From assembly GCF_945957355.1 (NCBI RefSeq), contig NZ_CAMFKM010000002.1:310001-374000 (forward strand): a stretch of 64,000 nucleotides of DNA. Reading direction: 5' to 3'. The translations under genes and the position numbers were made by a program. The notes below the pieces were generated by a model. That model did no database searches. It had not been told where the DNA came from and saw nothing but the letters and a program-made list of their open reading frames with translations. The stretch comes from an uncultured Reyranella sp. GTDB lineage: Bacteria; Pseudomonadota; Alphaproteobacteria; Reyranellales; Reyranellaceae. This document shows, in pieces, positions 20,294 through 28,864 of this stretch (position 1 is the stretch's first letter; each line of letters begins with the position of its first letter).

Positions 20294-21204
20294 ATGGCGA
20301 TCTCGCCGATCATCTTCTTGAGCAGCGCGGCGTCTGGATAGGCACCGAAGCCCGCCTGCGGATTGTCCTTCATGTGCTCGGGCTTGCTGGTGCCGGGGAT
20401 CACGCAAGTGACGGCCGGGTTCGCCAGCACGAACTTCAATAGAAGCTGCGGCCAGCTCGCGACGCCGATCTCGCCGGCCCAGTCGGGCAGCTTGCGGCTC
20501 ATGAGCTTGCGCAGGAGTCCGCCGCCGCCGAACGGCTGGTTCACGATCACCGCGATGCCGCGCTCGGCGGCCAGCGGCAGTAGCCTGCGTTCGACGGCGC
20601 GGTCGTCCAGCGCGTAGTTGATCTGCACGAAATCCCACTTCTCCGCACGCATCACGCTCTCCAGCTCGTCGTGGGCGCTCTGTGTGTAGTGGGTGATGCC
20701 GAGATAGCGGATGCGGCCGTCCGACTTCCAGGCGCGCAGGGTCGGCAGGTGGGCGCGCCAGTCGACGAGATTGTGGATCTGCATCAGGTCGATGCGATCG
20801 GTCTTGAGCAAGCGCATCGAGTTGCGCATCTGCACGACGCCGTTGTCGCGACCTGTCGTCCAGACCTTGGTGGCGATGAAGGCCGTGGCGCGCGCGTTGG
20901 CCGCGGCCAGCAGGTCTCCAACCACCGCCTCGGCCGAGCCGTACATCGGCGAGGTGTCGATCACCGAGCCGCCGGCCTCGAACAGGAGCCGCAGCACCTC
21001 CGCGAGCGGGGCGCGGTCCTCCGGCTTGCCGCCGGCATCGAAGGTGCGCCACGTGCCGACCCCGACGACCGGCAGCATCTCCCCGGAGGAGGGAATCCTG
21101 CGTTGATGCATGCGGACTCCCGACTGCGCGGCACCGTGGCCTGCAACGAGCAGGCCGGCACCGACGATACCCATAAGGCGTGAACGGGTGAGAGGGCGTG
21201 ACAT
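20290..21204 (-). CDS. Aldo/keto reductase with N-terminal export signal
   Basis: This protein of about 304 residues has an AKR barrel with Asp and Tyr in VIDTSPMYGSAE, Lys in FIATKVWTTGRDN and His in MQIHNLVDW, so the catalytic tetrad is complete. The unusual part is the N-terminus, MSRPLTRSRLMGIVGAGLLV followed by AGHGAAQ, which reads as a signal peptide. AKRs are normally cytosolic NADPH enzymes, so the exported form is odd. An upstream TTG would add seven residues without removing the signal. The 3' end overlaps the epimerase-like gene. The substrate is unknown. Confidence 0.85.
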   Translation of the reverse strand: MSRPLTRSRLMGIVGAGLLVAGHGAAQSGVRMHQRRIPSSGEMLPVVGVGTWRTFDAGGKPEDRAPLAEVLRLLFEAGGSVIDTSPMYGSAEAVVGDLLAAANARATAFIATKVWTTGRDNGVVQMRNSMRLLKTDRIDLMQIHNLVDWRAHLPTLRAWKSDGRIRYLGITHYTQSAHDELESVMRAEKWDFVQINYALDDRAVERRLLPLAAERGIAVIVNQPFGGGGLLRKLMSRKLPDWAGEIGVASWPQLLLKFVLANPAVTCVIPGTSKPEHMKDNPQAGFGAYPDAALLKKMIGEIAI

Positions 21205-21393
21205 TGGAGTGTCATTGTTCAGCAATGATCACCGCTGCACCAGCGGGGAAAGGCGTTGCCGCCATATTGATGCCGTACGCGAAGGTTCTCCTGTGACCGT
21301 CTGTTGTTTCGACACTTCCGGTCATTGTCTTCTCCCATGCCGACACCATCTCAGAGCGGATCGCAGACCACTCAGCCTGAAGGAGACCGCGCC

Positions 21394-21588
21394 ATGCCCG
21401 AGCCCTTCGTCGTCGAAATCTGGGGAAAGCCCGCCGGCGTCGTCCTCAAGGAAGGCAATGCGTTCCGTTTCCATGCCTTCGCCCGCCCCTTCTTCGAACT
21501 CGACGGTCACCAGTTCAACACGCCGGGTCAGGCAAGGCTCGCGGCGGCGAAGCTCCAGCCGCCGGGCGAAAGCGCGCGCGCGGAGTAG
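21394..21588 (+). CDS. Small conserved-looking hypothetical protein, 64 residues
   Basis: The frame begins MPEPFVVEIWGKPAGVV with GAAGGAG well placed before the ATG, and ends PPGESARAE. It is compact, with no signal or membrane segment. The alternating hydrophobic pattern in the first 20 residues and the clean ribosome site favour a real gene. It lies 68 bases before the CMD-family gene on the same strand. I do not recognise the family. Confidence 0.55.
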   Translation: MPEPFVVEIWGKPAGVVLKEGNAFRFHAFARPFFELDGHQFNTPGQARLAAAKLQPPGESARAE

Positions 21589-21656
21589 GTCCTTTCGCCT
21601 TGTCGGTCGCCGGACGGGACGCTAGTCCACATCACGACCGACAACGGAGGAAAGTG

Positions 21657-22214
21657 GTGATCAAGCGCAAGCAGCGTATTCCGATTCGCGACCTCTCGAC
21701 CATGAAGGCCGAGGATCGCGAGGCCATCGAGAAGAACGCGATGAACGGCCAGGTGTTCAACATCTTCAAGGTGATGGCCAATCACCCCGCGCTGACCAAG
21801 CGGTGGACGCCGTTCGCCGGCCACATCCTCTCCAAGCAGACGCTGCCGTTCCGCGACCGCGAGCTGCTGATCCTGCGGATCGGCTGGCTGAACCAGGCCG
21901 AGTACGAGTTCGCGCAGCACGAACTGATCGCCAAGAGGGGCGGCGTCAGCGATGCCGACATCGCCAACCTCAAGGAAGGGCCCAAGGCCAAGGGCTGGAA
22001 CGAGCACGAGGCGGCGCTGATGCAGCTCGCCGACGACCTGTTCGAGAACTCGGTCGCCTCCGACGAGACCTGGGCCACCCTGTCGAAGACCTATTCGACG
22101 GAGCAGCTCATGGACGCCGTGTTCACGGTGGGTCAGTACAATCTCGTCTCCTGGGCGCTCAACAGCTTCGGCGTGCCGCTCGACGACTTCCTGCCGGGCG
22201 CCCAGAAGAAGTAG
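21657..22214 (+). CDS. Carboxymuconolactone-decarboxylase-family protein lacking the CxxC motif
   Basis: This all-helical protein of about 185 residues has the CMD/AhpD core RELLILRIGWLNQAEYEFAQ followed by His. In AhpD-type members this region carries a redox CxxC, but here there is no Cys anywhere in the protein. It therefore belongs with the 4-CMD-like, non-peroxidase branch common in aromatic catabolism. The start is a GTG: GGAGG precedes tandem GTG codons at 21654 and 21657, and spacing favours the second. It converges with the SBP gene. No catabolic partners lie nearby, so the substrate is unknown. Confidence 0.85.
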   Translation: MIKRKQRIPIRDLSTMKAEDREAIEKNAMNGQVFNIFKVMANHPALTKRWTPFAGHILSKQTLPFRDRELLILRIGWLNQAEYEFAQHELIAKRGGVSDADIANLKEGPKAKGWNEHEAALMQLADDLFENSVASDETWATLSKTYSTEQLMDAVFTVGQYNLVSWALNSFGVPLDDFLPGAQKK

Positions 22215-22226
22215 GAACCGACGCCT

Positions 22227-23795
22227 TCAGCGCTTCGCCACCTCGACGTTCCAGAAGGCGATCGTCGAGGGCGGGCGGATCCAGCCCGTCGTGCGGGCGC
22301 TGACGGCCGAGGCGCTGTACCACTCGCCGAGCGGATAGTGCGTGCCGACCTGCAGGGCGCGTGCTTGGATCTCCTCGGCGATGGCCTTGCGCTTTGCCGC
22401 ATCGGGCTCCAGTGCGTAGGCGTCTCGCATCGCCTCGATCTCTGCATCGCACGACCAGCCGGCCGAGGCCTTGTCGCACGCCGAGTTCAGGAACAGCGAC
22501 GTGATCGGGTTCGCGACGTCGATCACGCCCGTGCTCGACAGGGTGATGTTCCAACCGCGATCCTCTGGCGGCTCCTTGCGCATGACCCTCGCGAGGTGCG
22601 TCTGCCAGTCGGCCGGGCGCATGTCGACCTTGAAGCCGACCCGTTCGAGCTGCGCCTTGGCGACGGGGCCGAGATTGGCGAGCGAGGCGAGGTCAGTGAC
22701 CTGCAGCAGCACGATCGGCCGTCCGTCGTAGCCCGCTTCCTTGAGCAGGGCCTTCGCCTTCTCGACATTGCCTTCGAGCAGGCCCGATGTGCCCTTGTCC
22801 GAGGCGAGCGGCGTGCCGCAGCCATAGTAGGTCTTGCACAGACGCCAGTATTTCGGATCGCCGACGGCGGCGTCGAGAAAGCCTTTCTGGTCGATCGCGT
22901 AACCCAGGGCGAGGCGCATCCGGGGATCGTTGAACGGGGGATGGAGCCAGTTCGGCCGCAAAGCATACTGTCCGGCGTAGGCGCCGCGCTGCACCTCGAT
23001 GCCGCGCTGCTTATCGACCAGAGGCAGCAGGTCATGCGCCACCGACTCGAGCGCATCGACCTCGCCGTTCTGCAGCGCGTTCACCGCCGTCTGCGGATCG
23101 GCGATCGACACCCATTCGACCCGATCCACCTTTGCCACCTTGCCGCCCGCGAAGTTGGCCGGCGGCTCGGTGCGCGGCACATAGTTCGGATTCTTCACGT
23201 AGACGACGCGGTCGCCGGGCCGCCATTCATCGGCCTTGAAGATGAAGGGGCCGGAGCCGGTCGGGTCTTTGAGCTGCTGCGTGGCCGGCGCTTCGGCGAC
23301 GCGCCTGGGCATCATGAAGGGCACGACCCCGGCAGGCTTGGCGAGCGAATCGATCACCAGGCCGTAAGGCCGGGCGAGTTCGAGGCGGATCGTCTTCGTG
23401 TCGGGCGCGGAGAGGTCCTTGATGTTGGCCATGAGCTTGAGGCCGACCGGGTCGCGGCTGCCCCAGCGCCTGAGCGAGGCGACGCAATCCTCGGCGGTCA
23501 CCGGCGCCCCGTCGTGCCACGTGAGGCCGTCGCGCAGGGTGAAGCTGTAGACCAGCCCGGCTGGATCGACGGTCCAGTTGCCCACCATCTGCGGCTGCGG
23601 CTTGAGATCGCCGTCGAGGCCGAACAGCGTATCGTAGACGAGATAGCCGTGCGTGCGGCTGATCTGCGCCGACGCCCAGATCGGATCGAGGATCTTGAGA
23701 TCGGAGTGCATGACGATCTTCAGTGTCGATTGCGCGACGGCCGGCATCGCGAGCGCGAGACCGGCGACGGCGCCCAGCAGGGCCTTGAAGTTCAT
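22227..23795 (-). CDS. Extracytoplasmic solute-binding protein, family 5 (peptide/opine class), no permeases nearby
   Basis: This 522-residue periplasmic binding protein has a signal peptide (MNFKALLGAVAGLALAMPAV, cut after VAQ). The family-5 pattern follows: YDTLFGLDGDLKPQPQMVGN, then FTLRDGLTWHDGAPVTAEDC near residue 95. It is the last gene of a leftward unit with the DUF2817 and FAD oxidoreductase genes (9-base gap). No family-5 permease or ATPase occurs in the window, so it either uses a transporter elsewhere or is an orphan. It is predicted to capture peptides or similar nitrogen compounds. Confidence 0.9.
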   Translation of the reverse strand: MNFKALLGAVAGLALAMPAVAQSTLKIVMHSDLKILDPIWASAQISRTHGYLVYDTLFGLDGDLKPQPQMVGNWTVDPAGLVYSFTLRDGLTWHDGAPVTAEDCVASLRRWGSRDPVGLKLMANIKDLSAPDTKTIRLELARPYGLVIDSLAKPAGVVPFMMPRRVAEAPATQQLKDPTGSGPFIFKADEWRPGDRVVYVKNPNYVPRTEPPANFAGGKVAKVDRVEWVSIADPQTAVNALQNGEVDALESVAHDLLPLVDKQRGIEVQRGAYAGQYALRPNWLHPPFNDPRMRLALGYAIDQKGFLDAAVGDPKYWRLCKTYYGCGTPLASDKGTSGLLEGNVEKAKALLKEAGYDGRPIVLLQVTDLASLANLGPVAKAQLERVGFKVDMRPADWQTHLARVMRKEPPEDRGWNITLSSTGVIDVANPITSLFLNSACDKASAGWSCDAEIEAMRDAYALEPDAAKRKAIAEEIQARALQVGTHYPLGEWYSASAVSARTTGWIRPPSTIAFWNVEVAKR

Positions 23796-23804
23796 GGTTC
23801 CTCC

Positions 23805-24884
23805 CTAGATTTGTTCGTTGATCAGCCCGTTGATCGTCTGCAGCGCCTGGGCCCGAAACTGGCCGAGGATCATGCCCTTCCAGTCGTCGGCATCGACGTA
23901 GAAGGCGTCTCGCACCGCCCGCCTGATGTCCTTCGTCAGAGGCGCCGGCGCGTCGGGATGGCCCGCCAGCCAGGCCTCGCCGCGCAGTGCGTGGCGCACC
24001 ACGGGATTGGGCACCGTGCCGTATTCGAGTGTCGTCGGCGTGATCGCCGCGCCGGGACATTCCTCCGGTGCACAGCCCGTGATGTGCCCGATCGTGCGCG
24101 GCGAAACCGATTCGGACGCCGTGCTGACGATCAGGTCGCTGCCCCACCAGGCTTTCGCGCGCCGCGTCGTTTCCTCGGAATGGCGCCCGAAGATCTTCTC
24201 CCCGTGGCCGTATGGCCCGAGCCCGGTATGGACGTCGATCCAGGCGATATGCCGTTTGTTCGTGCCATGAGTGCGCAGGATCGAGCGGATGGTGCCGTTG
24301 CTCCAGGCCGGCGCGGTGCCGCAGTAGAAAAGCCCGTCGGGATGCTTGTCCTGGCCGCTGGAAACACCGGGATTGCGTTGCCCGGCGAGGCGCCCCATGG
24401 CCTCGGTCAGGCGCTCCTCGTTGTCGGCGGAGGGCGGCCAGTGCGCCGGCACCAGCAGGTCGTGGATCTGCTCGTAGACCGGATTGTCGGGATAGGGTGC
24501 CGAGAAGTCGTTGAAGTTGCGGTTGAGGTCGATGTTGTCCTCGTTGGTCCGCTTCAGGTGCGAGAAACCGAAGGGATTGACCGCATGGATCATCAGCAGT
24601 GCGATGCCGCGATCGGTCGCGCGCTTCGAAAGCTCGTCGTTCAGGAGGGCCAGCTGGCAGGCCGAGCCGGAGAAGCCCTCCGGGCCGTGCGTACCCGAAC
24701 TCACGATGAACAGCTTCGTCGCGTCTGCTGGGCCCAGCAGCGCCGTGTCGGTGCCGATCTCCTCGCCCGCCGCGCCCTTCAGCGGATGGACGTGATGCTG
24801 GACGGCGGCACCGGCACCGCGTGCGGCTTCCAGGAAGCGCTGGCGGGCCTCACCGTAGGTGGCGGAGAAGAATGTGGCGCTCAT
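23805..24884 (-). CDS. DUF2817 / M14-like zinc peptidase-family protein
   Basis: This 359-residue protein belongs to the DUF2817 group of the carboxypeptidase (M14) clan. The metal-type motif is seen as SSGTHGPEGFSGSACQ (His and Glu, residues ~66-72). The later IDVHTGLGPYGHGE supplies another His, and NRNFNDF is the usual substrate-binding RNxxD-like segment. The start at 24884 overlaps the FAD gene stop (ATGA), so the two are coupled. It could hydrolyse an amide or peptide bond in the compound handled by its neighbours. The activity is not demonstrated for most of the family. Confidence 0.85.
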   Translation of the reverse strand: MSATFFSATYGEARQRFLEAARGAGAAVQHHVHPLKGAAGEEIGTDTALLGPADATKLFIVSSGTHGPEGFSGSACQLALLNDELSKRATDRGIALLMIHAVNPFGFSHLKRTNEDNIDLNRNFNDFSAPYPDNPVYEQIHDLLVPAHWPPSADNEERLTEAMGRLAGQRNPGVSSGQDKHPDGLFYCGTAPAWSNGTIRSILRTHGTNKRHIAWIDVHTGLGPYGHGEKIFGRHSEETTRRAKAWWGSDLIVSTASESVSPRTIGHITGCAPEECPGAAITPTTLEYGTVPNPVVRHALRGEAWLAGHPDAPAPLTKDIRRAVRDAFYVDADDWKGMILGQFRAQALQTINGLINEQI

Positions 24885-26206
24885 CTGACCTTCTCGTCGA
24901 TGTAGTCCAGGGTGCGGAAGGCGCCGCCGATCATCGGCAGGAACCAGGGCTTGCCGGAGTAGAGCGGAATGGACGGCAGCTCGGTTCCGGCGAAGGGAAC
25001 CTTGCCCTGCAGGCGCCCGGCAATCGATCGGCCCATCGCATTGCCGAGGAAAGGCATCATGGATACGCCCGAGCCGTTGCATCCCAGGACGAAGTGCAGC
25101 CCGTCGAGCTCGCCGGCATGCGGCAGCGCGTCGTAAGTAAAGGCGACGTTGCCCTGCCAGGTGTGGGTGATCTTGGTGTCCGCGAGCTGAGGCAGTCGCT
25201 CGACCAGCGCCCGGTGCAGGAGCTGGGCGCGCAGCTCGGCGTCGATCTCGGTGAAGCGGGCGCGGCCGCCGAAGATCACGCGCTTCCCGTCGGGCGAGAT
25301 GCGGTAGTAATGCAGCACACGACGCGTCTCTGAGAAGGTACGGCCCTTGGGGCAGATTTCGCGGATCAGGTCCGCGGGCAGTTCCTCGGTCGCGATGATG
25401 TGGCTGGCGATCGGCACCAGGCGCTTCTGCAATCGCGGCGTGACGCCCGATGTATAGCCGTTGGTCGCGACGACGACATGGCGCGCGCGGACCTCGCCCA
25501 TGCTGGTGGTGACCCGCCAGCCCTCGCCGTCGCGAGCAAGGCCGGTGGCCCGGCAGTGGCCGGCGAGGGTGACCGAATTGCGCCGGCGCACCGCCGCCAG
25601 CAGGCCGCCATAGAACAGGGCGGGATGCAGTTTGCCCGCCGTCTCGAAGACCATGCCGCCGTGGTAGAAATCGCTGCCGATCTCCTCGCGCTGCTCCTCG
25701 CGGGTGATCAGGCGGCAGTCGGTGGCGCCGCCGTCGCGAAGCTTGGCGAAGCGCGTGCGCAGGCCCTCATAGTGCGAGGCAGCGCAGGCGCCGAGGAAAC
25801 GGCCGCGCTGCTCGAGATGACAGTCGATCTTCTCCTGTTCGACCAGGTCGACCAGCGCGCGATAGGCGTCGATCGCCCAGCCCACCACCTCGCGCACCAG
25901 CTCTGGCGAATAGTCGAGCGTGCGGCCAGTGAAGCTCTTGCCGATCGACAGGCCGGCGCTGAGTGCGCCGCCGCTGCGTGTCGAGGCACCCGCGCCGAAT
26001 TCGTCGGCCTCCAGCACGACGCTCTGCACGCCGCCATCGGCCAGCGCGCGCGCCGTTGCGAGGCCCGCATAGCCGCCCCCCACGACCACCACGTCGGTCC
26101 GCGCGGGCAGCGACGGCGTCGTGATGCTCTGCGGCCGGAAGCCTTCCCACCAGTAGGGCTCGTCCTTGAAGTCGCTGGAGAAGATCGACTGGCTAATCGC
26201 AGGCAT
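24881..26206 (-). CDS. FAD-dependent amine/amino-acid oxidoreductase (DadA/PuuB-like), copy 1
   Basis: This protein of about 441 residues starts with SDFKDEPYWWEGFRPQ, typical of gamma-glutamylputrescine oxidase-like enzymes. The FAD site VVVVGGGYAGLATARALADG (near residue 40) and FGAGASTRSGG follow. VVVATNGYTSG and HTWQGNVAFTYDALPHAG are further DAO-family marks. It is paralogous along its full length to 36507-37838. It is the first gene of a leftward unit and divergent from LysR at 26305. The ATG at 26206 is preferred to a GTG four codons upstream. It is expected to oxidise a secondary or primary amine or a D- or N-substituted amino acid. Confidence 0.9.
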   Translation of the reverse strand: MPAISQSIFSSDFKDEPYWWEGFRPQSITTPSLPARTDVVVVGGGYAGLATARALADGGVQSVVLEADEFGAGASTRSGGALSAGLSIGKSFTGRTLDYSPELVREVVGWAIDAYRALVDLVEQEKIDCHLEQRGRFLGACAASHYEGLRTRFAKLRDGGATDCRLITREEQREEIGSDFYHGGMVFETAGKLHPALFYGGLLAAVRRRNSVTLAGHCRATGLARDGEGWRVTTSMGEVRARHVVVATNGYTSGVTPRLQKRLVPIASHIIATEELPADLIREICPKGRTFSETRRVLHYYRISPDGKRVIFGGRARFTEIDAELRAQLLHRALVERLPQLADTKITHTWQGNVAFTYDALPHAGELDGLHFVLGCNGSGVSMMPFLGNAMGRSIAGRLQGKVPFAGTELPSIPLYSGKPWFLPMIGGAFRTLDYIDEKVR

Positions 26207-26304
26207 GACGGGGCTCACACGCAGAAACGTTGACTGGAATGAGTAAGGGCTTGAGCAGCGAGAGGGTCAAAGTCATTGTCAGACGAAGTTAAGTCGTCGA
26301 GGTT

Positions 26305-27201
26305 ATGATGATCACGTCGCGTCAGCTCGAAGCCTTTCGCGCCATCATGGCGCACGGAACGGTGACCGCCGCGGCGGAGAGGCTGGGAGTCTCGCAGCCC
26401 GCGGTGAGCAAGATCCTGGCGGGACTGGAGCACGAGATCGGCTATCCGCTGTTCACCCGGATCAAGCGCCGGCTGGCGCCGACCAGCGAGGCCCGGCTTC
26501 TCGAACAGGAAGTGACCCGGCTCTATCACAGCCTGGAACGTGTGACGGAGGTGGCGCGCGAGATCCGCGAACGCCAGGTCGGCGACCTGCTGATCTACTC
26601 GACGCCGGCGCTCGGCCGCAGCGTCCTGCCGGACGTCATGGCCTCTTTCATGAAGCGCCACGCCAAGGCGCACATCGTCTTCCAGGTCCGCAGCTCGACC
26701 TACATCAACCAGAAGATGATCGACCAGCAGATCGACCTCGGCTTCTCGATGATGCCGTTCGAGCATCCCGCGATGGTCACGGAGGAGTTGAGCCGCGCGG
26801 CAGCGGTCTGCGTGCTGCCAGGCAACCATCGGCTGGCACGGCGCAAGGTGATCCGGGCCGCCGACCTGCGCGGCGAACGATTCCTGTCCTTCCCGCTCGA
26901 TGGCCGGATGCGCCATCTGATCGATGCCGCCTTCGAGCAGGAGAGGATCGAGCGGCAGCTGCAGATCGACGTCTACTCCTCGGCCGATGCCTGCGCGCTC
27001 GCCGCACGCGGCCTCGGCGTCTCGATCGTCGATCCGTTCACCGCCCGCGACTATCTCGGCGCCGGCGTTGCCGTCGTGCCGTTCGAGCCGCGCATCCGCT
27101 ATCTGTTCCGCGCCATGCGGCCGCGCCATCGCAAGCCCTCGCGGCTGGCCGACGCCTTCCTCGATGCCGTGAAGGCCCACATGAAGGCCAAGGGCTGGTA
27201 G
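26305..27201 (+). CDS. LysR-family transcriptional regulator
   Basis: This 298-residue regulator has the helix-turn-helix at residues ~6-65, with GTVTAAAERLGVSQPAVSKI and the LEHEIGYPLFTR wing. The effector domain follows, with IDLGFSMMPFEHPAM. It is divergent from the FAD oxidoreductase operon across about 98 bases, the standard LysR arrangement, and it converges with the permease at 27227. It therefore probably senses the substrate or a product of the amine-oxidation operon, and might also act on the two ABC operons. Two ATG codons are in tandem at 26305 and 26308; GAGG suits either. Confidence 0.93.
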   Translation: MMITSRQLEAFRAIMAHGTVTAAAERLGVSQPAVSKILAGLEHEIGYPLFTRIKRRLAPTSEARLLEQEVTRLYHSLERVTEVAREIRERQVGDLLIYSTPALGRSVLPDVMASFMKRHAKAHIVFQVRSSTYINQKMIDQQIDLGFSMMPFEHPAMVTEELSRAAAVCVLPGNHRLARRKVIRAADLRGERFLSFPLDGRMRHLIDAAFEQERIERQLQIDVYSSADACALAARGLGVSIVDPFTARDYLGAGVAVVPFEPRIRYLFRAMRPRHRKPSRLADAFLDAVKAHMKAKGW

Positions 27202-27226
27202 GCCCGAGCGAAGCTCGGGCCGAAAG

Positions 27227-28027
27227 CTAAGGCGGGTCATGGGCCACGAAGAACTCGAGGCCGATCAGCCGCTCCAGCAGCATGACCACCACCAGCGTTA
27301 CCACGACGGTCGCGGTCGAGATCGCCGCCAGAACCGGTGAGGCATTCTCCTGGATGAAGGCATAGATCTGGACCGGCAGGGTCGTGACCTGCGGTCCGGT
27401 GAGGAACATCGTGATCGTCACCTCGTCGAAGGAGATGATGAACGAGAAGAGCAGCGCGGTGACGAGGCCGGAGCGGGCGAGCGGCAGCGCGATGCCGAGG
27501 GCGATGCGGCGCTCGTCGGCCCCCAGAAGTGACGCCGCCTCGACGATCTCGCCGTCGATGCGCTGCAGGGCAACGACGATCGGCCGCCAGGCGAAGGGCA
27601 GGGTGCAGACGATGTGGGCGATGACGATGCCGGTGGCCGAGCCGAGATAGCCCGCCATCGCCAGCACGTTCACCAGGGCGACGCCTAGCGCGGCATGCGG
27701 GAAGAAGAGCGGCGACATGACCGCCAGCTCGAAGGCCGGCAGCCAGCGCGGCCGCAGGCGGTGGCAGGAATAGGCGCCCGCGAAGGCGATGGCGGTGACG
27801 ACCACGGACACCACCGCGGCAATGCCCAGGCTGGTGATGAAGGCCTCGATCCAGCGCGGATCGGTGGCGGCCTCGGCATACCAGCGCAGGCTGAGTTCGC
27901 CCGGCGGGAATCTGAGATACCCGGCGGCGGCGAACGAGGTGGCGCCGATCACGACGATCGGCAGCGGCAGGAACAGCAGCAGCGCGAACGACGCGGCGCG
28001 GCCCAGTCTCACGATCGGGGTGTTCAT
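27227..28027 (-). CDS. ABC transporter permease, PotC-like
   Basis: This 266-residue inner-membrane permease has about six helices. The ATPase-coupling EAA loop is VEAASLLGADERRIALGIAL. SFDEVTITMFLTGPQVTTLP is the signature of the spermidine/putrescine and iron permease class. Its ATG overlaps the stop of the next permease by four bases. It is the last gene of cassette A (binding protein, ATPase, amidase, two permeases). The substrate is a small cationic or amine compound by family analogy. Confidence 0.93.
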   Translation of the reverse strand: MNTPIVRLGRAASFALLLFLPLPIVVIGATSFAAAGYLRFPPGELSLRWYAEAATDPRWIEAFITSLGIAAVVSVVVTAIAFAGAYSCHRLRPRWLPAFELAVMSPLFFPHAALGVALVNVLAMAGYLGSATGIVIAHIVCTLPFAWRPIVVALQRIDGEIVEAASLLGADERRIALGIALPLARSGLVTALLFSFIISFDEVTITMFLTGPQVTTLPVQIYAFIQENASPVLAAISTATVVVTLVVVMLLERLIGLEFFVAHDPP

Positions 28028-28863
28028 CGGTCGGCCTTCGGCACCAGCGCCGCCTCGGCCGCGCGCAGCAGGGCGAGGCCCAGCCCGCTCAGCAGCAGCA
28101 GGCAGATCGCCCAGGCCGATGCCTTGCTCATGTTGAAGTTGTAGACGACCTCCTGATAGATCTGCGTGCCCGCCATCTTCTGGCGGATGCCGCCCAGCAG
28201 GATCGGCGTCACGATGGCGCCCATCGAGGTGAGGAAGGTGATGCTGAGCCCGGTGAAGACGCCGGGCAGGGAGAGCGGCAGCACCACGCGGCGCCAGGTC
28301 TCGAAGCCGCCGGCGCCCAGCGATTCGCTAGCTTCCTCCAGGCGGTTGTCGATCTGCAGCAGAACCGAGAGGGTGGCAATCACCGAGAAGGGCATCAGCA
28401 CGTGGGTGAGGCCGATCACCACGCCGAGATCGTTGAAGATCAGCGGCAGCGGCGACTGGATGACGCCCGCCCATTTCAGTGTTTCGTTGAGGAAGCCCTT
28501 GGGTCCCAGGATGACCAGCCAGCCATAGGTGCGGACCACGAGGCTGACCAGCCACGGCACGAGCACGATCACCAGCAGCAGGTTGCGCCAGCGCGGCAGT
28601 CGCCACAGCAGCCAGGCGATGGGATAGGCCAGCACCGCCGCGGCGACCGCCACGATGGCGGCGATCGACACGGTTCGCAGGAAGACGTCGTGATAATCGG
28701 CACGTTCGAGGATCTGCCTGAAATAGACCAGCGAGAAGCCGTCCTTGTTCCAGAAGGCGTGGAAGAGGAGCAGCGCCACCGAGCCCAGGAAGAGCGCGAG
28801 CACCAGCAGGGCGGGCAGCAGCAGCCAGCCCAGGCTTCGCGGGGCGGAGGTGGCGCCGCGCAT
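28024..28863 (-). CDS. ABC transporter permease, PotB-like
   Basis: This 279-residue inner-membrane permease starts with a long helix, SLGWLLLPALLVLALFLGSV. The EAA loop is EEASESLGAGGFETWRRVVL, and VPWLVSLVVRTYGWLVILG precedes it, as in PotB-type subunits. One base separates its start from the amidase stop. It pairs with the overlapping PotC-like subunit to form the heterodimeric channel of cassette A. Confidence 0.93.
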   Translation of the reverse strand: MRGATSAPRSLGWLLLPALLVLALFLGSVALLLFHAFWNKDGFSLVYFRQILERADYHDVFLRTVSIAAIVAVAAAVLAYPIAWLLWRLPRWRNLLLVIVLVPWLVSLVVRTYGWLVILGPKGFLNETLKWAGVIQSPLPLIFNDLGVVIGLTHVLMPFSVIATLSVLLQIDNRLEEASESLGAGGFETWRRVVLPLSLPGVFTGLSITFLTSMGAIVTPILLGGIRQKMAGTQIYQEVVYNFNMSKASAWAICLLLLSGLGLALLRAAEAALVPKADR

Positions 28864-28864
28864 C

